The position numbers were made by a program, and so were the translations under genes. The notes under the pieces were generated by a model, which made no database searches, was not told the origin of the DNA, and saw only the letters and a list, made by a program, of their open reading frames with translations. Of a stretch of 64,000 bases of DNA, positions 24,101 through 36,500 are shown one piece after another. Origin of the DNA: Blastomussa wellsi (lineage: Eukaryota; Cnidaria; Anthozoa; Scleractinia; Plerogyridae); assembly GCA_947652115.1 (NCBI GenBank), contig OX393562.1:19448690-19512689 (forward strand), read 5' to 3'. Position 1 is the stretch's first letter, and each line of letters opens with the position of its first letter.

Positions 24101-27100
24101 AATTCTCAAACATTATGCACATCCTCGACTAACTCTCGGGTTTGCATAACTGTCTCAAATTCTCCCAAACACCCTCATGTTTTAGATGAGGCTATGTAAG
24201 CACAAAAACAAGTCCTCTATTGATTAAAACTAACCAATCAGGGAAGTCATTAGTGGTGCAATATCAGCTTGATTGACATCTGTTCTCCTCAAATGAGCAA
24301 GATTCCATTCAAGTGTCTCTGTTGGAATATCAGCGCCGTAAATGGGAGCCATAGGTCCCCTCACACCCGCTCCCCAAGCCACTAAGGGTGTCAGTGTCTC
24401 GTGAGGATGCCCTGCGCCATGTGAACCCCAGTTGGTCATGCCGTGATCAGCTGTCATTACATATGCCGTTCGACCATCCTGGTTATAAAATTCTTCAATC
24501 AATTTCTCCATCTCTTTTATTCCTTCATCGACCACAGCTATATTCCTGACATATTCTTGTGATGTTGGTCTGTGTGCATGACCATTGGTGTCAATTCCTG
24601 AGTTTGAAAAGCAAACAAATTAAGAGGGTGAATCTGGCATATTCATTGGTCTTAAAATCAAGACTTAGTCATCTCTTAATTTATTTAAGTTATAACTTAG
24701 CATAATGATTATAATGTTAGCAGTTATTGCTGTTGTCTTGGCGATGCAGTGAAAAACAATAGACATGATTTGAAAGAAAACATTGCACATGGTAGATCAT
24801 TAAATTGACTGTTTTGGAGTTGTGCAGGGAACAGGGGCGAATTTCAAATTTTGACCACTCAATAAACTGACATCACCACATGGAAGATCATGGTAAGATT
24901 GTAAGTAATATTGATTGTTCTGGTATTGTAGAGAAAAAGAAATGCTTTTGATACACAACAAATCTTACCAAGAAGGTGAAAGAAAAATACTATTTGTTCT
25001 TCATGAAGCATCTTCCTCAATGTCTCATTTCTACTTGCAGCACCAAAGAATCCTCTGACTTCATTAAATACCCAAGTGTCCAGTTTAGCAGCATCTTCAT
25101 TTGCAAAGTCTTCCTCAACATTTTTATACATAGAGGTGAAGACATGGCCTCCACTGGCCCCCTTGGAAAACATTGGCAGGATATCAGGACTTCCCCATGC
25201 CCATGTGTAGAGGCTTTCATTAAAGGTAGAGTCAAATTCTACTGGGTTTTCTTTCCAGCCTAGAAAGAGACAATCTTTTAATTGAACTAAGTATAGACCA
25301 GGAACTGGTGAGCTGTGTGGCACTTGTACTTGTACACAATAAAATGTTAATTAACATTTTCTCTAAAGAGTAAAAAGTGGCATTGTTGACTTTGGAGGTC
25401 AGATGTTTCCGGCCCTTCATCACTGGATGTCCGTATATAGACCAATTTATGTAAAAAAGGATGGAAGTTGTTGTTACTGATGGCAAGGATTATAGTGGAT
25501 TGATAATTGAAAAAAGGCCAATTTTCACAAATTCTCAAGCCATCTCCTGAAAAATAGGAAACCGACTATTATGGTTTGACCTCCATGCTAAATTTCCATT
25601 TGATATCTTCTTCACAATTCTGCAGGAGCATTTTTTGTACGAGTATAGGTATTAAGCAAAAAATTATGGTTTAGCACAGAAATAAATTATGCCCCTTTAA
25701 GGTGTTTTATTTTTTCGATTTGGGTTCTTCAGTCAAGAAAATTTTGCAGACAATTGCAAAAACAGCAAGCTTGTACACATCCTATATATTTCACCTGCCA
25801 CATGTTTATGATTAGTTTGCTGGTTGTCGTTTTGCAGATTTGTGAATTGCTTTAATTTGCTATTTCCACATAAAACTGTTATGTACCAGTCAAATCGAAT
25901 CTTTAACTTTAGCCTCGATTTCATGTCATGTGTCCCGGCGATTCCACTTGGGTTGATAAATCATGGTGGAGGCCGACACGGCAAGCCGCCAGCTTCTTGG
26001 CGGCTTGGTTGAAAAGCAAAACTCAGGCCTTAGGCTCCCTTTCAATATTTGAGTGGTTGAGATATTATCACGTTCTTGGAGCTAAACCTGCACCAGCAGA
26101 TGTTAGGGTTCTGCGGGGGGAATGTTGAAGCTTTGATTTGACTGCTGCATTATTTTTACTAATTTTTGTCACTTTTGCTGGATGATTCTTCCTTTGATAA
26201 AGATCAATTTTGAGAAACATGTTACAGCCTTTCTAAGAAAACTGTGAACACCTGAAATATTTCAGGAATGTTGATTGTGTGGTGACCAATTGCAGCAAAG
26301 TTCAGGACACGCAAACAAACCTCAAAACCACAAACTAATTACCGTTGCTGTTTGCAGTTTAGTTTTCTCACACCTGATTGGCTTTTTCTTTGTAACACAA
26401 CAGCATTCCATAAACATTTCTGGTGTTCATGGTTTTCTTAGCTTGGCTGTGAAAGGAAAATTAACAATTTGTATAAGATTGCACTTTTGTGTATTTTAGT
26501 TATTTTGGGAGAGCTGATCTTCCTTCAAAGCATTTGCAAAATACCACTTAATTTGTCATTTCCATACAAGCCTGTTATTTTTGTTATTACTATTAATTTG
26601 CTATTTTTGTTAAATTTCTGGCCCGCTTTTCCTTCAAGTCATGAAGTCATTTTCAATTGTAAAACCCACCGCAGAACCTTGTTGTTTTCGTTACAATGCG
26701 ATCTTTATGCATATTTATGGACATATGCATATATATGGTCATGATTAATTAATTTTAGTTTTGGATGCTTCATTTTCGAGTCTTGGGTGTTTCCTGCTTA
26801 TGCCCTTTTCGAGTGTTTCGTTTGTGCGCAGATATGAAGCCGATATTTAAGTTATCATTATATGGATAACACGCAAATTCAAACTAAGCACCTTATAATA
26901 AATCAGACACATACCTTTAGCCACAGCGCTAACGTCCTCATAAAATCCAGCGATAAGAGCAACATGTCCAGGGCGAGACTCTGTAGGAACTCGCGTGTGT
27001 GACACGCCCCAGCTACCAATGTTCTCGATAATTTCTCTGAGATACGGCGCGCGCGTCCTTCCGTGTTGATCAACTTCATAAAATTTGTCCGCTCTCAAAC

Positions 27101-27269
27101 CGTCCGCAACAAACAAAACCAGCCTTTTGGCAGGCGGTTTGTGAGTAGATTTATAAGGAGCCATACCGTGGACAAGAGGAGAAGTAAAATAAATATCGAA
27201 TATAGAGGCTAGGTAGATGACATGCACTATTATTCCAAGGACCAACAATGACAACTTCGCGGCCGCCAT
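21117..27269 (-). CDS. PIGN: PIGN, GPI ethanolamine phosphate transferase 1, complete, 5 exons
   Basis: PIGN adds ethanolamine phosphate to the first mannose of GPI-anchor precursors in the ER membrane. Exons in transcript order are 26915-27269, 24969-25259, 24235-24597, 23411-23590 and 21117-22789, all GT-AG and in frame (953 residues; human 931). After an N-terminal membrane segment ([19 protein letters not shown]) comes the alkaline-phosphatase-like luminal domain. It has [11 protein letters not shown] (D56), [12 protein letters not shown] (probable nucleophile T96), IDTNGHAH (D218, H222) and [13 protein letters not shown] (D266, H267). The single large last exon encodes the multi-pass PigN domain, including [19 protein letters not shown] and a [15 protein letters not shown] segment. 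The start at 27269 fits better than an in-frame ATG six codons upstream because it has ATGGCGGCC context. Confidence 0.97.
23043..23220. repeat. 178-bp MITE in PIGN intron 4
   Basis: The ends AATAGGCCATTTCCGAGTTC and GAACTCGGAAATGGCCTATT are exact reverse complements. Inner blocks match too (GCCTCTATTTCAA / TTGAAATAGAGGC and GAGTCTAAGTGC / GCACTTAGACTC). No ORF. Confidence 0.85.
23637..23870 (-). repeat. tRNA-derived SINE copy, antisense (family A)
   Basis: It shares 'cctagtggcccatcagg', 'ctggatgggatgctagtc', 'tacacctgggtggagaaagg' and 'gtcctgcccaagaatac' with the copies at 1856 and 8660 in the same order. It lies in PIGN intron 3, between exons at 23411 and 24235. Downstream, 23940-24200 carries inverted GTTTAGATGAG / CTCATCTAAAC words of a further decayed foldback. 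Confidence 0.65.
25260..26914. other. PIGN intron 1
   Basis: 1.65 kb of AT-rich DNA. Short open frames on either strand (for example 25928-26128 and 26469-26744) show no domain and no splice context. I see no gene or well-defined repeat here. Confidence 0.6.
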
Positions 27270-27718
27270 ATTGAATTCAAAGTACAACCGCTGGGCTGGC
27301 GAGCGCTGACAAGAGGCTCAAAAGAAGGCCGAGGGAGATTGGTTCCCAGAGAAATTCTCGAGAATGCTCGAGAAACGCGTGGACTGTGCGAGAACCGCGT
27401 GGATTGTGCGAGTTCCTTGAAAGGGAACATTCTACAAGGCTCTAGCAATGCTCAGAAAGGTGTGTAATCGACCAAATTTTCTAGAACACGAATTCTAGAA
27501 AACTCTGGTTATTTCGTACCTAAAATAAAAGCAATTTGATTGGTGGATCTCAGTCAAAATGAAGTCAGCACATTTATATTTTTAGGATACTGATGTAATG
27601 TATTTTCAGAAAAGGGGTATAAATACGGGCCCGTTTTACGAAGCAGTCAAATTTGCCGAAACCAAAGTTTACCTAGCCAGACGAAAGAGAAGAAGATTTT
27701 TATCAGAAGCTAACGAAG
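27270..27718. promoter_or_regulatory. Divergent PIGN / HSP70 promoter with heat-shock elements and TATA box
   Basis: 449 bp separate the start codons. Two exact TTCTAGAA heat-shock half-site pairs lie at 27479-27486 and 27493-27500. A GAACATTC (GAAnnTTC) site is at 27425-27432. A degenerate array GAATGCTCGAGAA lies around 27362-27374. TATAAATA at 27618-27625 faces HSP70 about 95 bp before its start codon, which fits a short intronless 5' UTR. The heat-shock elements lie between both genes, so PIGN might also respond. Confidence 0.85.
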
Positions 27719-29617
27719 ATGCCAGTCAAGTTAAATCCCGCAATTGGAATTGATCTTGGAACAACTTATTCCTGTGTTGGAGTATTTCAGCATGGTAAAG
27801 TTGAAATCATCGCCAACGACCAAGGCAACCGAACGACTCCCAGCTATGTCTCCTTCAGTGAAAGGGAACGTTTGATCGGCGACGCAGCCAAGAACCAAGC
27901 AATGATAAACCCAAGCAACACTATCTTTGATGCCAAGAGATTGATCGGCCGGAAGTTTGACGATCCCACAGTACAAGCAGACAGAACTAACTGGCCTTTC
28001 CAAGTCATCAGTGAGGCTGGGAAACCTAAACTCCGCGTACAGACGAAGGGACAATGGAAAAATTTTACTCCAGAGGAAATCAGCTCAATGGTTCTGACGA
28101 AGATGAAAGAGACAGCCGAAGCTTACTTGGGTGAGACCATCACGGATGCGGTTATCACTGTACCAGCTTACTTCAACGATTCCCAGCGACAGGCCACTAA
28201 AGACGCTGGATTGATAGCAGGACTGAATGTCAAGAGAATCATCAATGAACCCACCGCTGCCGCTCTCGCTTACGGTTTGGAGAAGAACCTCAGCGGAGAA
28301 AAGAACGTGTTGATTTTCGACCTCGGTGGAGGGACTTTTGATGTTTCTGTGCTGACAATAGAAGAAGGATCGTTCTTTGAAGTACGCTCCACAGCTGGCA
28401 ACACACATCTCGGCGGTGAAGATTTCGACAATCGCATCGTGGATCACTTCGTGCAAGAATTTAACCGCAAGTACAAGAAAGACCTCAAAGGGAACCCGAG
28501 AGCCTTGCGTCGCTTGAGGACAGCTTGTGAACGAGCCAAGAGAACCCTGTCGTCTTGCACGCAGGCCAATATAGAGATCGACTCACTGTCCGACGGAATT
28601 GACTTTTACTCCAGGATAAGCCGCGCAAAATTTGAAGAACTTTGTATGGATCTCTTCCATTCATGCATGGAACCAGTACAAGACGCACTAAGAGATTCAA
28701 AGTTGGACAAATCTCAAATCCACGACGTGGTCCTGGTTGGAGGTTCCACAAGAATCCCAAAAGTACAACAACTTCTACAAGACTTCTTCAATGGCAAGCA
28801 GGTGAGCAAGTCAATCAACCCAGATGAGGCCGTGGCATATGGGGCCGCAATCCAGGCAGCAATTTTGTCCGGTGACCAGAGTTCCGAGATCAAGGACGTC
28901 TTGTTGCTCGATGTTACGCCGCTAAGTCTCGGGATTGAAACGGCTGGCGGAGTAATGACAAATCTGATTGAGCGCAATAGCCGAATACCAACTAACGCAT
29001 CAAAAGAGTTCTCAACCTACTCGGATAACCAAACAGGAGTCAGCATTCAAGTGTTTGAAGGAGAACGAGCCATGACCGTAAAGAACAATCCACTGGGGCG
29101 ATTCGATTTGATGGGAATTCCCCCTGCACCACGCGGCGTGCCGAAGATCGAAGTCTCCTTCGACATCGATGCCAATGGGATTTTGAACGTTTCCGCCAAG
29201 GATGAGAGCACTGGTAAAACCAACACAATCACAATCACCAACGATAAGGGAAGGCTGTCTAAAGCAGACATCGAACGCATGATTTCTGAAGCTGAGAAGT
29301 ATAAGGAAGAAGACGAAAGGCAGCGCGAGACGATTACTGCAAGAAACAGCTTGGAGAATTATGCATACAGCGTCAAACAAGAAGTAACAGATCCAAACGC
29401 GGAGAACAGGCTGAATTCTGTTGACATGGAGACGGTGAAAAGCAAGGCCCAAGAAGTGATCGATTGGTTGGACAGGAATTCTGTGGCTGAAAAAGAAGAA
29501 TATCAGGAAAAGGAGAGAGATATGCAACGAGTGTGTTCGCCAATCATGGGCAAGCTTCATGGGCAACAGCAGTCAGGCAGTTCGTGTAATGGACCCACAG
29601 TTGAAGAGATGAACTAA
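27719..29617 (+). CDS. HSP70 family chaperone, cytosolic inducible type, intronless, atypical C-terminus
   Basis: An ATP-driven chaperone of the cytosol and nucleus. The 632-residue single-exon frame has [20 protein letters not shown] near the start, [14 protein letters not shown] near residue 200, [13 protein letters not shown], and the interdomain [13 protein letters not shown] linker. The substrate-binding domain and a helical lid follow. The absence of introns, the heat-shock elements and the TATA box mark it as heat-inducible. Two features differ from the canonical cytosolic form. The C-terminal tail has almost no Gly/Met-rich linker. The last residues read GPTVEEMN rather than the usual EEVD that binds the TPR co-chaperones HOP and CHIP. 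No ER signal, KDEL or mitochondrial presequence is present. The start is the first ATG after the TATA box. Confidence 0.96.
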   Translation: MPVKLNPAIGIDLGTTYSCVGVFQHGKVEIIANDQGNRTTPSYVSFSERERLIGDAAKNQAMINPSNTIFDAKRLIGRKFDDPTVQADRTNWPFQVISEAGKPKLRVQTKGQWKNFTPEEISSMVLTKMKETAEAYLGETITDAVITVPAYFNDSQRQATKDAGLIAGLNVKRIINEPTAAALAYGLEKNLSGEKNVLIFDLGGGTFDVSVLTIEEGSFFEVRSTAGNTHLGGEDFDNRIVDHFVQEFNRKYKKDLKGNPRALRRLRTACERAKRTLSSCTQANIEIDSLSDGIDFYSRISRAKFEELCMDLFHSCMEPVQDALRDSKLDKSQIHDVVLVGGSTRIPKVQQLLQDFFNGKQVSKSINPDEAVAYGAAIQAAILSGDQSSEIKDVLLLDVTPLSLGIETAGGVMTNLIERNSRIPTNASKEFSTYSDNQTGVSIQVFEGERAMTVKNNPLGRFDLMGIPPAPRGVPKIEVSFDIDANGILNVSAKDESTGKTNTITITNDKGRLSKADIERMISEAEKYKEEDERQRETITARNSLENYAYSVKQEVTDPNAENRLNSVDMETVKSKAQEVIDWLDRNSVAEKEEYQEKERDMQRVCSPIMGKLHGQQQSGSSCNGPTVEEMN

Positions 29618-30057
29618 CTGCAAAATTGTGCACTTTATTTAAAAAGTTGTTAAATAATGAAATAATTTGTCAGGAGAATTTCAAGGACATCAGGGTAGTT
29701 TTTTTTTTCGTGTTTCCATGGCGTTGGCAAAGAAGCCGGCGAAGAAACGAATTAGAATACGGTTAAGCTGAACATTTTAAGCTGGCGTGTAAAATGACAT
29801 TTCTATCGCATTTATTAATTAGATGATATTATATTTTTCGATATTTTATGTTACACCTTCCAGTGTATTATCATCTAAATACGGCTGTATCGTTCTTTTA
29901 TGTCAGTTTCATTAACCTTTATATATGTATAGATAGTAAAGCTTCCCATTTTTAATCGCGTCTTGTTGAAATTTGGCGCGACCGGTTTCCTAATGCTGTA
30001 AGAAGTTATAAAAAGTTCTCTCAGCGGCCCAGGAACAACTATTTTCGATGCAAACAG

Positions 30058-30645
30058 GACTTAAGGACGTTCGCGCAAAAATTTTCTATACCATTGATTT
30101 TTTTCTGAAACTCTCACCACTGTAAGATAATGAGTAACTGATGTCAGAAATGCAAAATAAAATTGGGGGTCACCGACTTCTTCTGAAAACTCTCGCTTCG
30201 TTAGTGGATACGGCTACAGTATCTGTAAGCACAAAAATATTGCAAATAAATCTTTGAAATGAACGCATCTCTGTCAAATGTTGTTCAAATGGACCCATAA
30301 AGTGAATTTATTCAATTGGTGTGGTTTCTTAAACAAACATTCGCATTTAGCGACCACATTTCCACTCGCCTAACAGCCGCATGATGGCAGGATTCGATGT
30401 CCTGTGGGCAAAAAACTTGAAAATTTTTAAACTTCACACATTGATTTTTTGACAATCTGCCGAGAATTGTAAATAAAATAATGCTCACCGACCATTTAAG
30501 AGAGTAAACTACCAGCAAAGCTACGAAACGGCTTCTGGCCCTTTGTTTTTCCTCAGCGCGCGAGCTCGATGGATGACGTGGCGTGACGAATTCCGTGCGC
30601 AGCAACGATGCGCACAAACAATTAGCGCGAACGTCCCGAAGTTAA
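30058..30645. repeat. MITE candidate, TTAA-flanked
   Basis: The left end reads TTAAGGACGTTCGCGC. The right end reads GCGCGAACGTCCCGAAGTTAA. The 12-bp inverted ends (GGACGTTCGCGC) are exact, and a TTAA lies just outside on each side, as in piggyBac-type insertions. The right TTAA is offset by five bases, so the TTAA assignment is tentative. Confidence 0.6.
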
Positions 30646-31569
30646 ACGTTGAGGCGGGGTTGAGGTAGGGGGGCATTTTTAAATGCGACAAAAGTACTTT
30701 TAAACCTACACCGCTTTTACTGCTAAATTTACCTGGCTTTCATGCAAGCTTTCGAACTTTCGTTTTCGCTAAGCTGGAGGCAAAGCAGTTGTAGAAAGCA
30801 ATTCGCAAAAATTACGAAAGTGAGAAATGGCCATCGCAGTGAATTTCCAATTTAAGCAATCACGTCAACAAAATATCTGTTACAAAATTAACTAGAAAGA
30901 AAAAAATAATCAAGCTTACAGCAGGGAAATGACAAATCAATACAAATGACTTGAAAACTGGACCATAACAGAAGTAACAAAATAAAAATAACATCTTGTT
31001 ATATTCGCTACAAGTTTTCTCTATTGATGCAATCTTGCAGTTTCCTGAACCCGTAGTATTGCAACTTTTAAGGGTGTTGAACCAAATGCAAAAGACAGTG
31101 TTGAAAAAAAAAGCCTTTATTCAGTCCAACAACCACTTTTACTACAAGCTTCAACGTTGCCTATCTAAAAAGTAACAATGCGTTTCCACCTTTTGCACAT
31201 CCTTCACTCCCATTGCTTACCACAGGGTGCGTGCAAGAGGACCAGTAGAACAAAAAGGTTTGAGGAAAAAATTAACTGAGTCTGCCAAGGGTAATCTTCT
31301 GTTAGCTGACCGCTCAAATTAAAGATAAAATAAATTGATAGCAATTATGCAAGGGTAGTAAATGAGTGATTAGTCAAAACTACAAAACGAAATAACGCGT
31401 CAAAATATCAAACGAAATAACGGCCCTGAAATTTCCAGACGTTTGCAAGTTTCTAATCAGTTTCTTTTCAAACGTGGTACGATAACAAAATATTGCTTCT
31501 CTTTATAGTGACATTATTTTCCTTTTCCCTTCTATCCGTCGAATTGCTTATTAAGAAACAACGTTACTT

Positions 31570-31722
31570 GACAAATAAAGAAGCGAAAGCCAAGTATTAT
31601 GTCATAAAACACGACGGGCATTTGAGAACACGAGGGAAATGGAGTGTTTTCTACATTTCTCGAGTGTGCTCAAATGTCCGGAGTGTTTTATGACAGTATA
31701 ATACATGGCTTAGGCTTCTTCA
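31570..31722. repeat. Hairpin repeat, ~70-bp arms
   Basis: GAAGCGAAAGCCAAGTATTA and TGTCATAAAACAC on the left pair with GTGTTTTATGACA and TAATACATGGCTTAGGCTTC on the right. The tips (CATTTGAGAACACGAG / CTCGAGTGTGCTCAAATG) pair as well. Confidence 0.75.
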
Positions 31723-33124
31723 TTTGCTTTATGATATAGATTTTATACGCCGCGAGTAAAAACACCAAAACACGCACGATCGATAAACGCATAAACTGAA
31801 GCAACTTAATTTCGCTTCTACTACTTTCCTCTCGAACTTAGAAGCTTCTTCGACATTCCCTGCAGCTTGACTCAAAACTTTGTCCGGAATTTCTTGAAAG
31901 AAAATGTTCGCCGCCATCCCTTGCGAATTTTCACTAGAGCAAAGCTGACGAAAAACAATAACACACACTTTTTCTTTGTTTTATACGCTGATAAAACATG
32001 GGTTTTGACCAATCAGAGCGCGCGCAGAGTCCTATCTATAGAGTGTAGCACCTCTTGCAAGCTTGTTATACCACTGGTCCTCTGGTATAGCAGTTGCCAT
32101 CGTTTAAAGGGCACTAGTCAGCCTCCGCCATTTTCGACACCATCGAAATTATGGAAATTGTTTAGTGAAACGTAATCTTATTGCATTGCTGTATAAGTAG
32201 TTAATGACAGTGTTCTATTGTCTTTAGCAAGTTGATCAGTAATCTCTGTTGTTTCGACATGCTCCGCGTAAACTCTCGCACAGGCGTGCCTGACTAGGGC
32301 CCTTTAACTTTTGAGGACAATGGGCATTGCTCCTGATGTTTGTTTTATTATTTTCTCGAAGGGTAGCGAGCCACTTATGCCAGACCTTGCGAGAGCTGCT
32401 ACCCGACCCAAAAAAGAAAGGAAAAATTAAATGTAGGGACTACTTAACAAGTCTATTATTACAGGAATTTCTGTCTCTTACAACGTAACCTAAACGCAGC
32501 AAACCAGGTTAAACCGATGGCATGTTTAGAAGAAACAGTTTCAAACGTGTAGACGCGTTCACTATTACCTTCTTATGCCTACATAATTAACATAATTAAT
32601 GTAATTGCTTGGGTTCTCGCGTTTTGTTCTGAACTTTTATCAACAATATTGCAACAGAATTAGGTCTTCGGCTTGAACGTTTGTACAACTGAACATCCCC
32701 CTTCCATTCTGGTTATTCTCGCAGCAGTGACAATTGGTAACCTGGGGCCGGTCAAAAAGGTGTGTCTTATACGGGTACCATTCACACCAAAGCCAAAACA
32801 CGTTTAAAGGTTGTTTATTTACACACGGTTTAAAATTCCTTTGCTCATATAACTGTTGTTTGCGACTTCAAATTTGATACAAGATATCAACGAAAGGGCG
32901 CTTTTTCTATTTTCTCTTTATCGCGCCTTGATCACCAGTCACTTCTAAACAGTGACCAGGGAATAGGATCATTACAATTTAAGTTGTCATAACTTCAAAA
33001 TCGTTAATTAAATACTTATTTTTTTGTAAAAGAGTAATTTTTAAAAAATTTCTCTCCATGCCGGTCATGAACGGCAGAAATAGATTCGAATCGCTCGAGC
33101 GCTGACTCAATATTTTTACATTTG

Positions 33125-33325
33125 TCTGCCTATTTCTTTCTTCTACAAAATGTACATCACCACATACTGAACAAAACACTGCGCTTCTGAACAAATTGCC
33201 ACTTACAACTCGATATTTTTAAAATTTTCTCTGCCTATATCTTTCTTCTATAATAATATACATCACCACATACTGTACAAAACACTGCACTTCTGAAAAA
33301 CCAAATTGCCACTTACAATGGCCTT
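33125..33325. repeat. Tandem duplication of a ~100-bp unit
   Basis: TCTGCCTATTTCTTTCTTCT, ACATCACCACATACTG and AACAAATTGCCACTTACAA recur about 103 bp later with small differences (for example TCTGCCTATATCTTTCTTCT). It lies just beyond the OGA stop, so it is probably in the OGA 3' flank. Confidence 0.75.
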
Positions 33326-33554
33326 ACACTTAACAACACACAACATTGAACTTTATATGCATATCATTTACTGAACAAACAATAAAGTAAATCTACTGGT
33401 ATATAAAACATAGAACAACAACAACATGACAGACAGTTCAGATGAACTGCAAAAGACACTAGCCCAATACTACAAGACTACCCCTTTAGGGATTTAACTT
33501 GTATACACGAGACGCAATAAGATTACAACACTGATTAACTAAAGGAACATTTGT

Positions 33555-36500
33555 CTAAAATGTTCTGCCGAAGATGACTATGTCCGGCGGCGCTGGTTCC
33601 TTGAGAGGAATGTTATAGAACCCTAACTTGGTGTAAAAGTCCAGAGCGTTGTTGTTGGTGGTTGCGATCTCGCAGTGCACTCCCGTGCATTCTTCAGCCT
33701 TCAGTGCTGATAAAACACAGGCTAACAGACGCTTGCCAAGACCAAGGTCCTGTCGGTACAGAACAGGAGATGATGATGAACATGAGAATCAAATAAGCAA
33801 ATAAAATAAATAATAACAACAAACACGAAAAATACGCATCAACAACTTATTTAAAGGGACCGTGCACACGCGGCGATTAGATTTCCGATCCGACAGACCA
33901 CTAAACAAAGTTGGTTATGTTTAGTGTCGTACGGGGTAAGATCGCAATTGAGATGATAGTTTAGTTTCTTTCCCCCGTGACATCCCGTTTTATTTTGAAC
34001 TATTCACTTATCATGTCGGAGTGTCCATTATTGTTTTAGTTCTATTGCATTGCATTTTTGATGAAGAACCAATTAAACTAATCTAAACTAAACATAAGCT
34101 ATTCACAAGCTAATTAACACCTTCAACCTCTATACTATAACATACCTGTGCACGAGGAAGAAGATAGATCTGAACATGAGCACCGAACTTTAAAGCCAAG
34201 TCTTCAGGGAGGAATATCTTTGGGCTGTGAAAACTATTGGCAAGTTGTTCGGCATAGGTCCACTCTGATGAATTTCCCTTTGGCTGTTGGTATTTCTTGC
34301 ATACCTAAGAAAAATATCCAATCTGAATGACCAGGCATGTTGGCCGTACCAGGGCGAAAATTTGGTGCTTGGTCTTAACAGTAGGAATCCACAGCAGCGA
34401 GGCCCATACAGAAAAGACTCAGGGACTATATTCTCCCAGTATAACCCCAAGCAGGCTTGGCCAATTAGCTACTGGGTAAGAATGCCTAACATCAGTTGGG
34501 TTCGTTTGGGTTGAAAAGTGAATCCTACCACACAAAAGAGCATCCAAGCCTTAGTCAGGTTGTGAAATTTCAGCATGATTGGAGTAAAGGGAAGTCATTG
34601 GTGGGTCTTCAAAAATCCCCAAAACAAGAGAGTTTAGTATGGACTGGAGGGATGCCTGTCCCTCCAATCTGTACAAAGGTCTCTTAAATATAAGATTTTC
34701 AAAAGTGTACTATGTCTTTGCGTTTAACCTAACAACACTCAAATTTGGAAAACCTACTACAGTGTAATGTTTGAATGCTCTTTCCTTTGACATGCTTAAT
34801 TTTTTCTTAAATATTCATTCCCAGTCTCCTGCTAGTTTAGAAAACGGCTGATAATAGGTTTGGTTTTTGTAATAAAAAGCTACACAGAATCTATGCCCAA
34901 TCCAATACTAGAGAATACTGAGCCACAAAAAGTATTCTGCTTGGTTGATTATAGTTATTGGTCCTCCGGACTGTCTGTCGTAAAACATTGTGTTAGATCA
35001 TAAAACAATCCACCATATGGAAAAAGTTGGTGACTGCTGCATTTACCTATACTTCTTTGCGTGCAAAAATCCTAAAAAGAACTTTGTTAAATTGTAGCTT
35101 TCTTTGGGCTGTGTTAAGTTTGCAAGGTATTGTGATAAATGCAAAGCAACCATCTTTTTCTGAACAACAGATTATGTAGACAACAAGTAAAATCGATGAA
35201 AGGTAAGTTAATATATTTTACCTCTGGAAGCCAGTGTTTCTTGAACTGCTCATAGAAGTGTTTTGAATCAGGGGCTGTTACTGCATAGCCACAGATGCCA
35301 TCCCCATCCTCCACCACAAACACATGTTCAGGACAGATCTTCAGATATGGCCCAACAAACCTGACAAAATTGATTTACAAACAGTAGAAAATCAGTAACA
35401 TTGTCACCATCCCCTCCACAAAGTCAGAGAAAATCGTTGAAATGCTGTGTGTGGTGCATAAATTCCTATAAGAAATCAATATCAAATGACATGTTGACTG
35501 CACTCATGCTTACACAAAATACAAAAATGTTTCCATATCTTTTCCCATATGCTTTAATAATACAATTTTTTCATTCTGGGTGTGCTCTGAATGACTTAAA
35601 TTCTCAGAGTACAATAGCATGAATTTTAGACTGGATGCCTTCCTCTGGTTTCCTGCTCCAGAAAGTCTCTTCTCAGGAGCGTGCAACCAGAGAAAGACGT
35701 CTGATTTTAAACTAAGAGTATGTAGTGTGTTTTATTTTATTTGGAACCACTCCTGTCATGTTTTAAGATGTAATACATAGCCTTCACGTCTTTACATCTG
35801 TAACACAAAGTTGCTTAGTTATTATCACTTGGGGTTACAACCATAATTAAAATAGGATATTCAGTTACTACAGAGCTGTCACAAACCTGTCCCCTGCCAT
35901 GTTGAATTGTTTGTCAGGAAATAAATCATGTCCATCTTCCCAATCATCACACGTCGAAACACAAATTTCATACAATGATTTCTGAAAAGGCATGGAATCA
36001 GGTATGAATTACTTTTAGCTGTTTTTAAGTGACGAAACGACCTTTAAAAAGCTACTAGTCAGTAAGACACCAATATATGCACAATAATGGCCTAAAATGG
36101 ATCTTCTTAATAGTGGATGCCACCATTGATTTTTGTTACAAAAAACTTACAGATCACGCAAAATCTTAAAGTACTCTCTTAGAAAGGGGGCACCAACTAG
36201 TTGGATAATTGCAGTAATGTTTCAGATTACCATCCAAAGTTAAGAAACGCAACATAAAATAAAGACTATTTTTGAACTACAGCATTTCCAGAATTGATGT
36301 ACTTTATTATAAAGAATTTGCACCTCATCTTCTGTTTGATATGGTCTGATTGTGTAGATACATGTTGTGGGAATTTCTGGGGCTCTCACGTTGAACACTT
36401 CATGTCCTCCATCTATAGGTAAGAGTCTCTGCCAATACAATTCACACTAATAATCAGAACAGCAACTTGACAATGATCCAAACACTCAATCTAACTCTCC

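Larger units (their letters stand above)
29618..33554. other. Intergenic region between HSP70 and OGA 3' ends
   Basis: Contains the HSP70 3' UTR, a MITE candidate at 30058-30645, a hairpin repeat at 31570-31722, and a tandem duplication at 33125-33320. Short open frames at 30312-30617 and 31729-31968 (both minus) have no recognisable domain. They coincide with repeat DNA and are probably remnants. Confidence 0.6.

Noticed and set aside
28085..29566. Large minus-strand open frames inside HSP70
   Set aside because: Antisense shadows that arise from the codon bias of the intronless HSP70 frame.
31729..31968. Minus-strand frame containing EIPDKVLSQAAGNVEEASKF
   Set aside because: The composition looks protein-like, but the frame is short, unspliced and next to a hairpin repeat, and I cannot tie it to a family. 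At most a transposon remnant.
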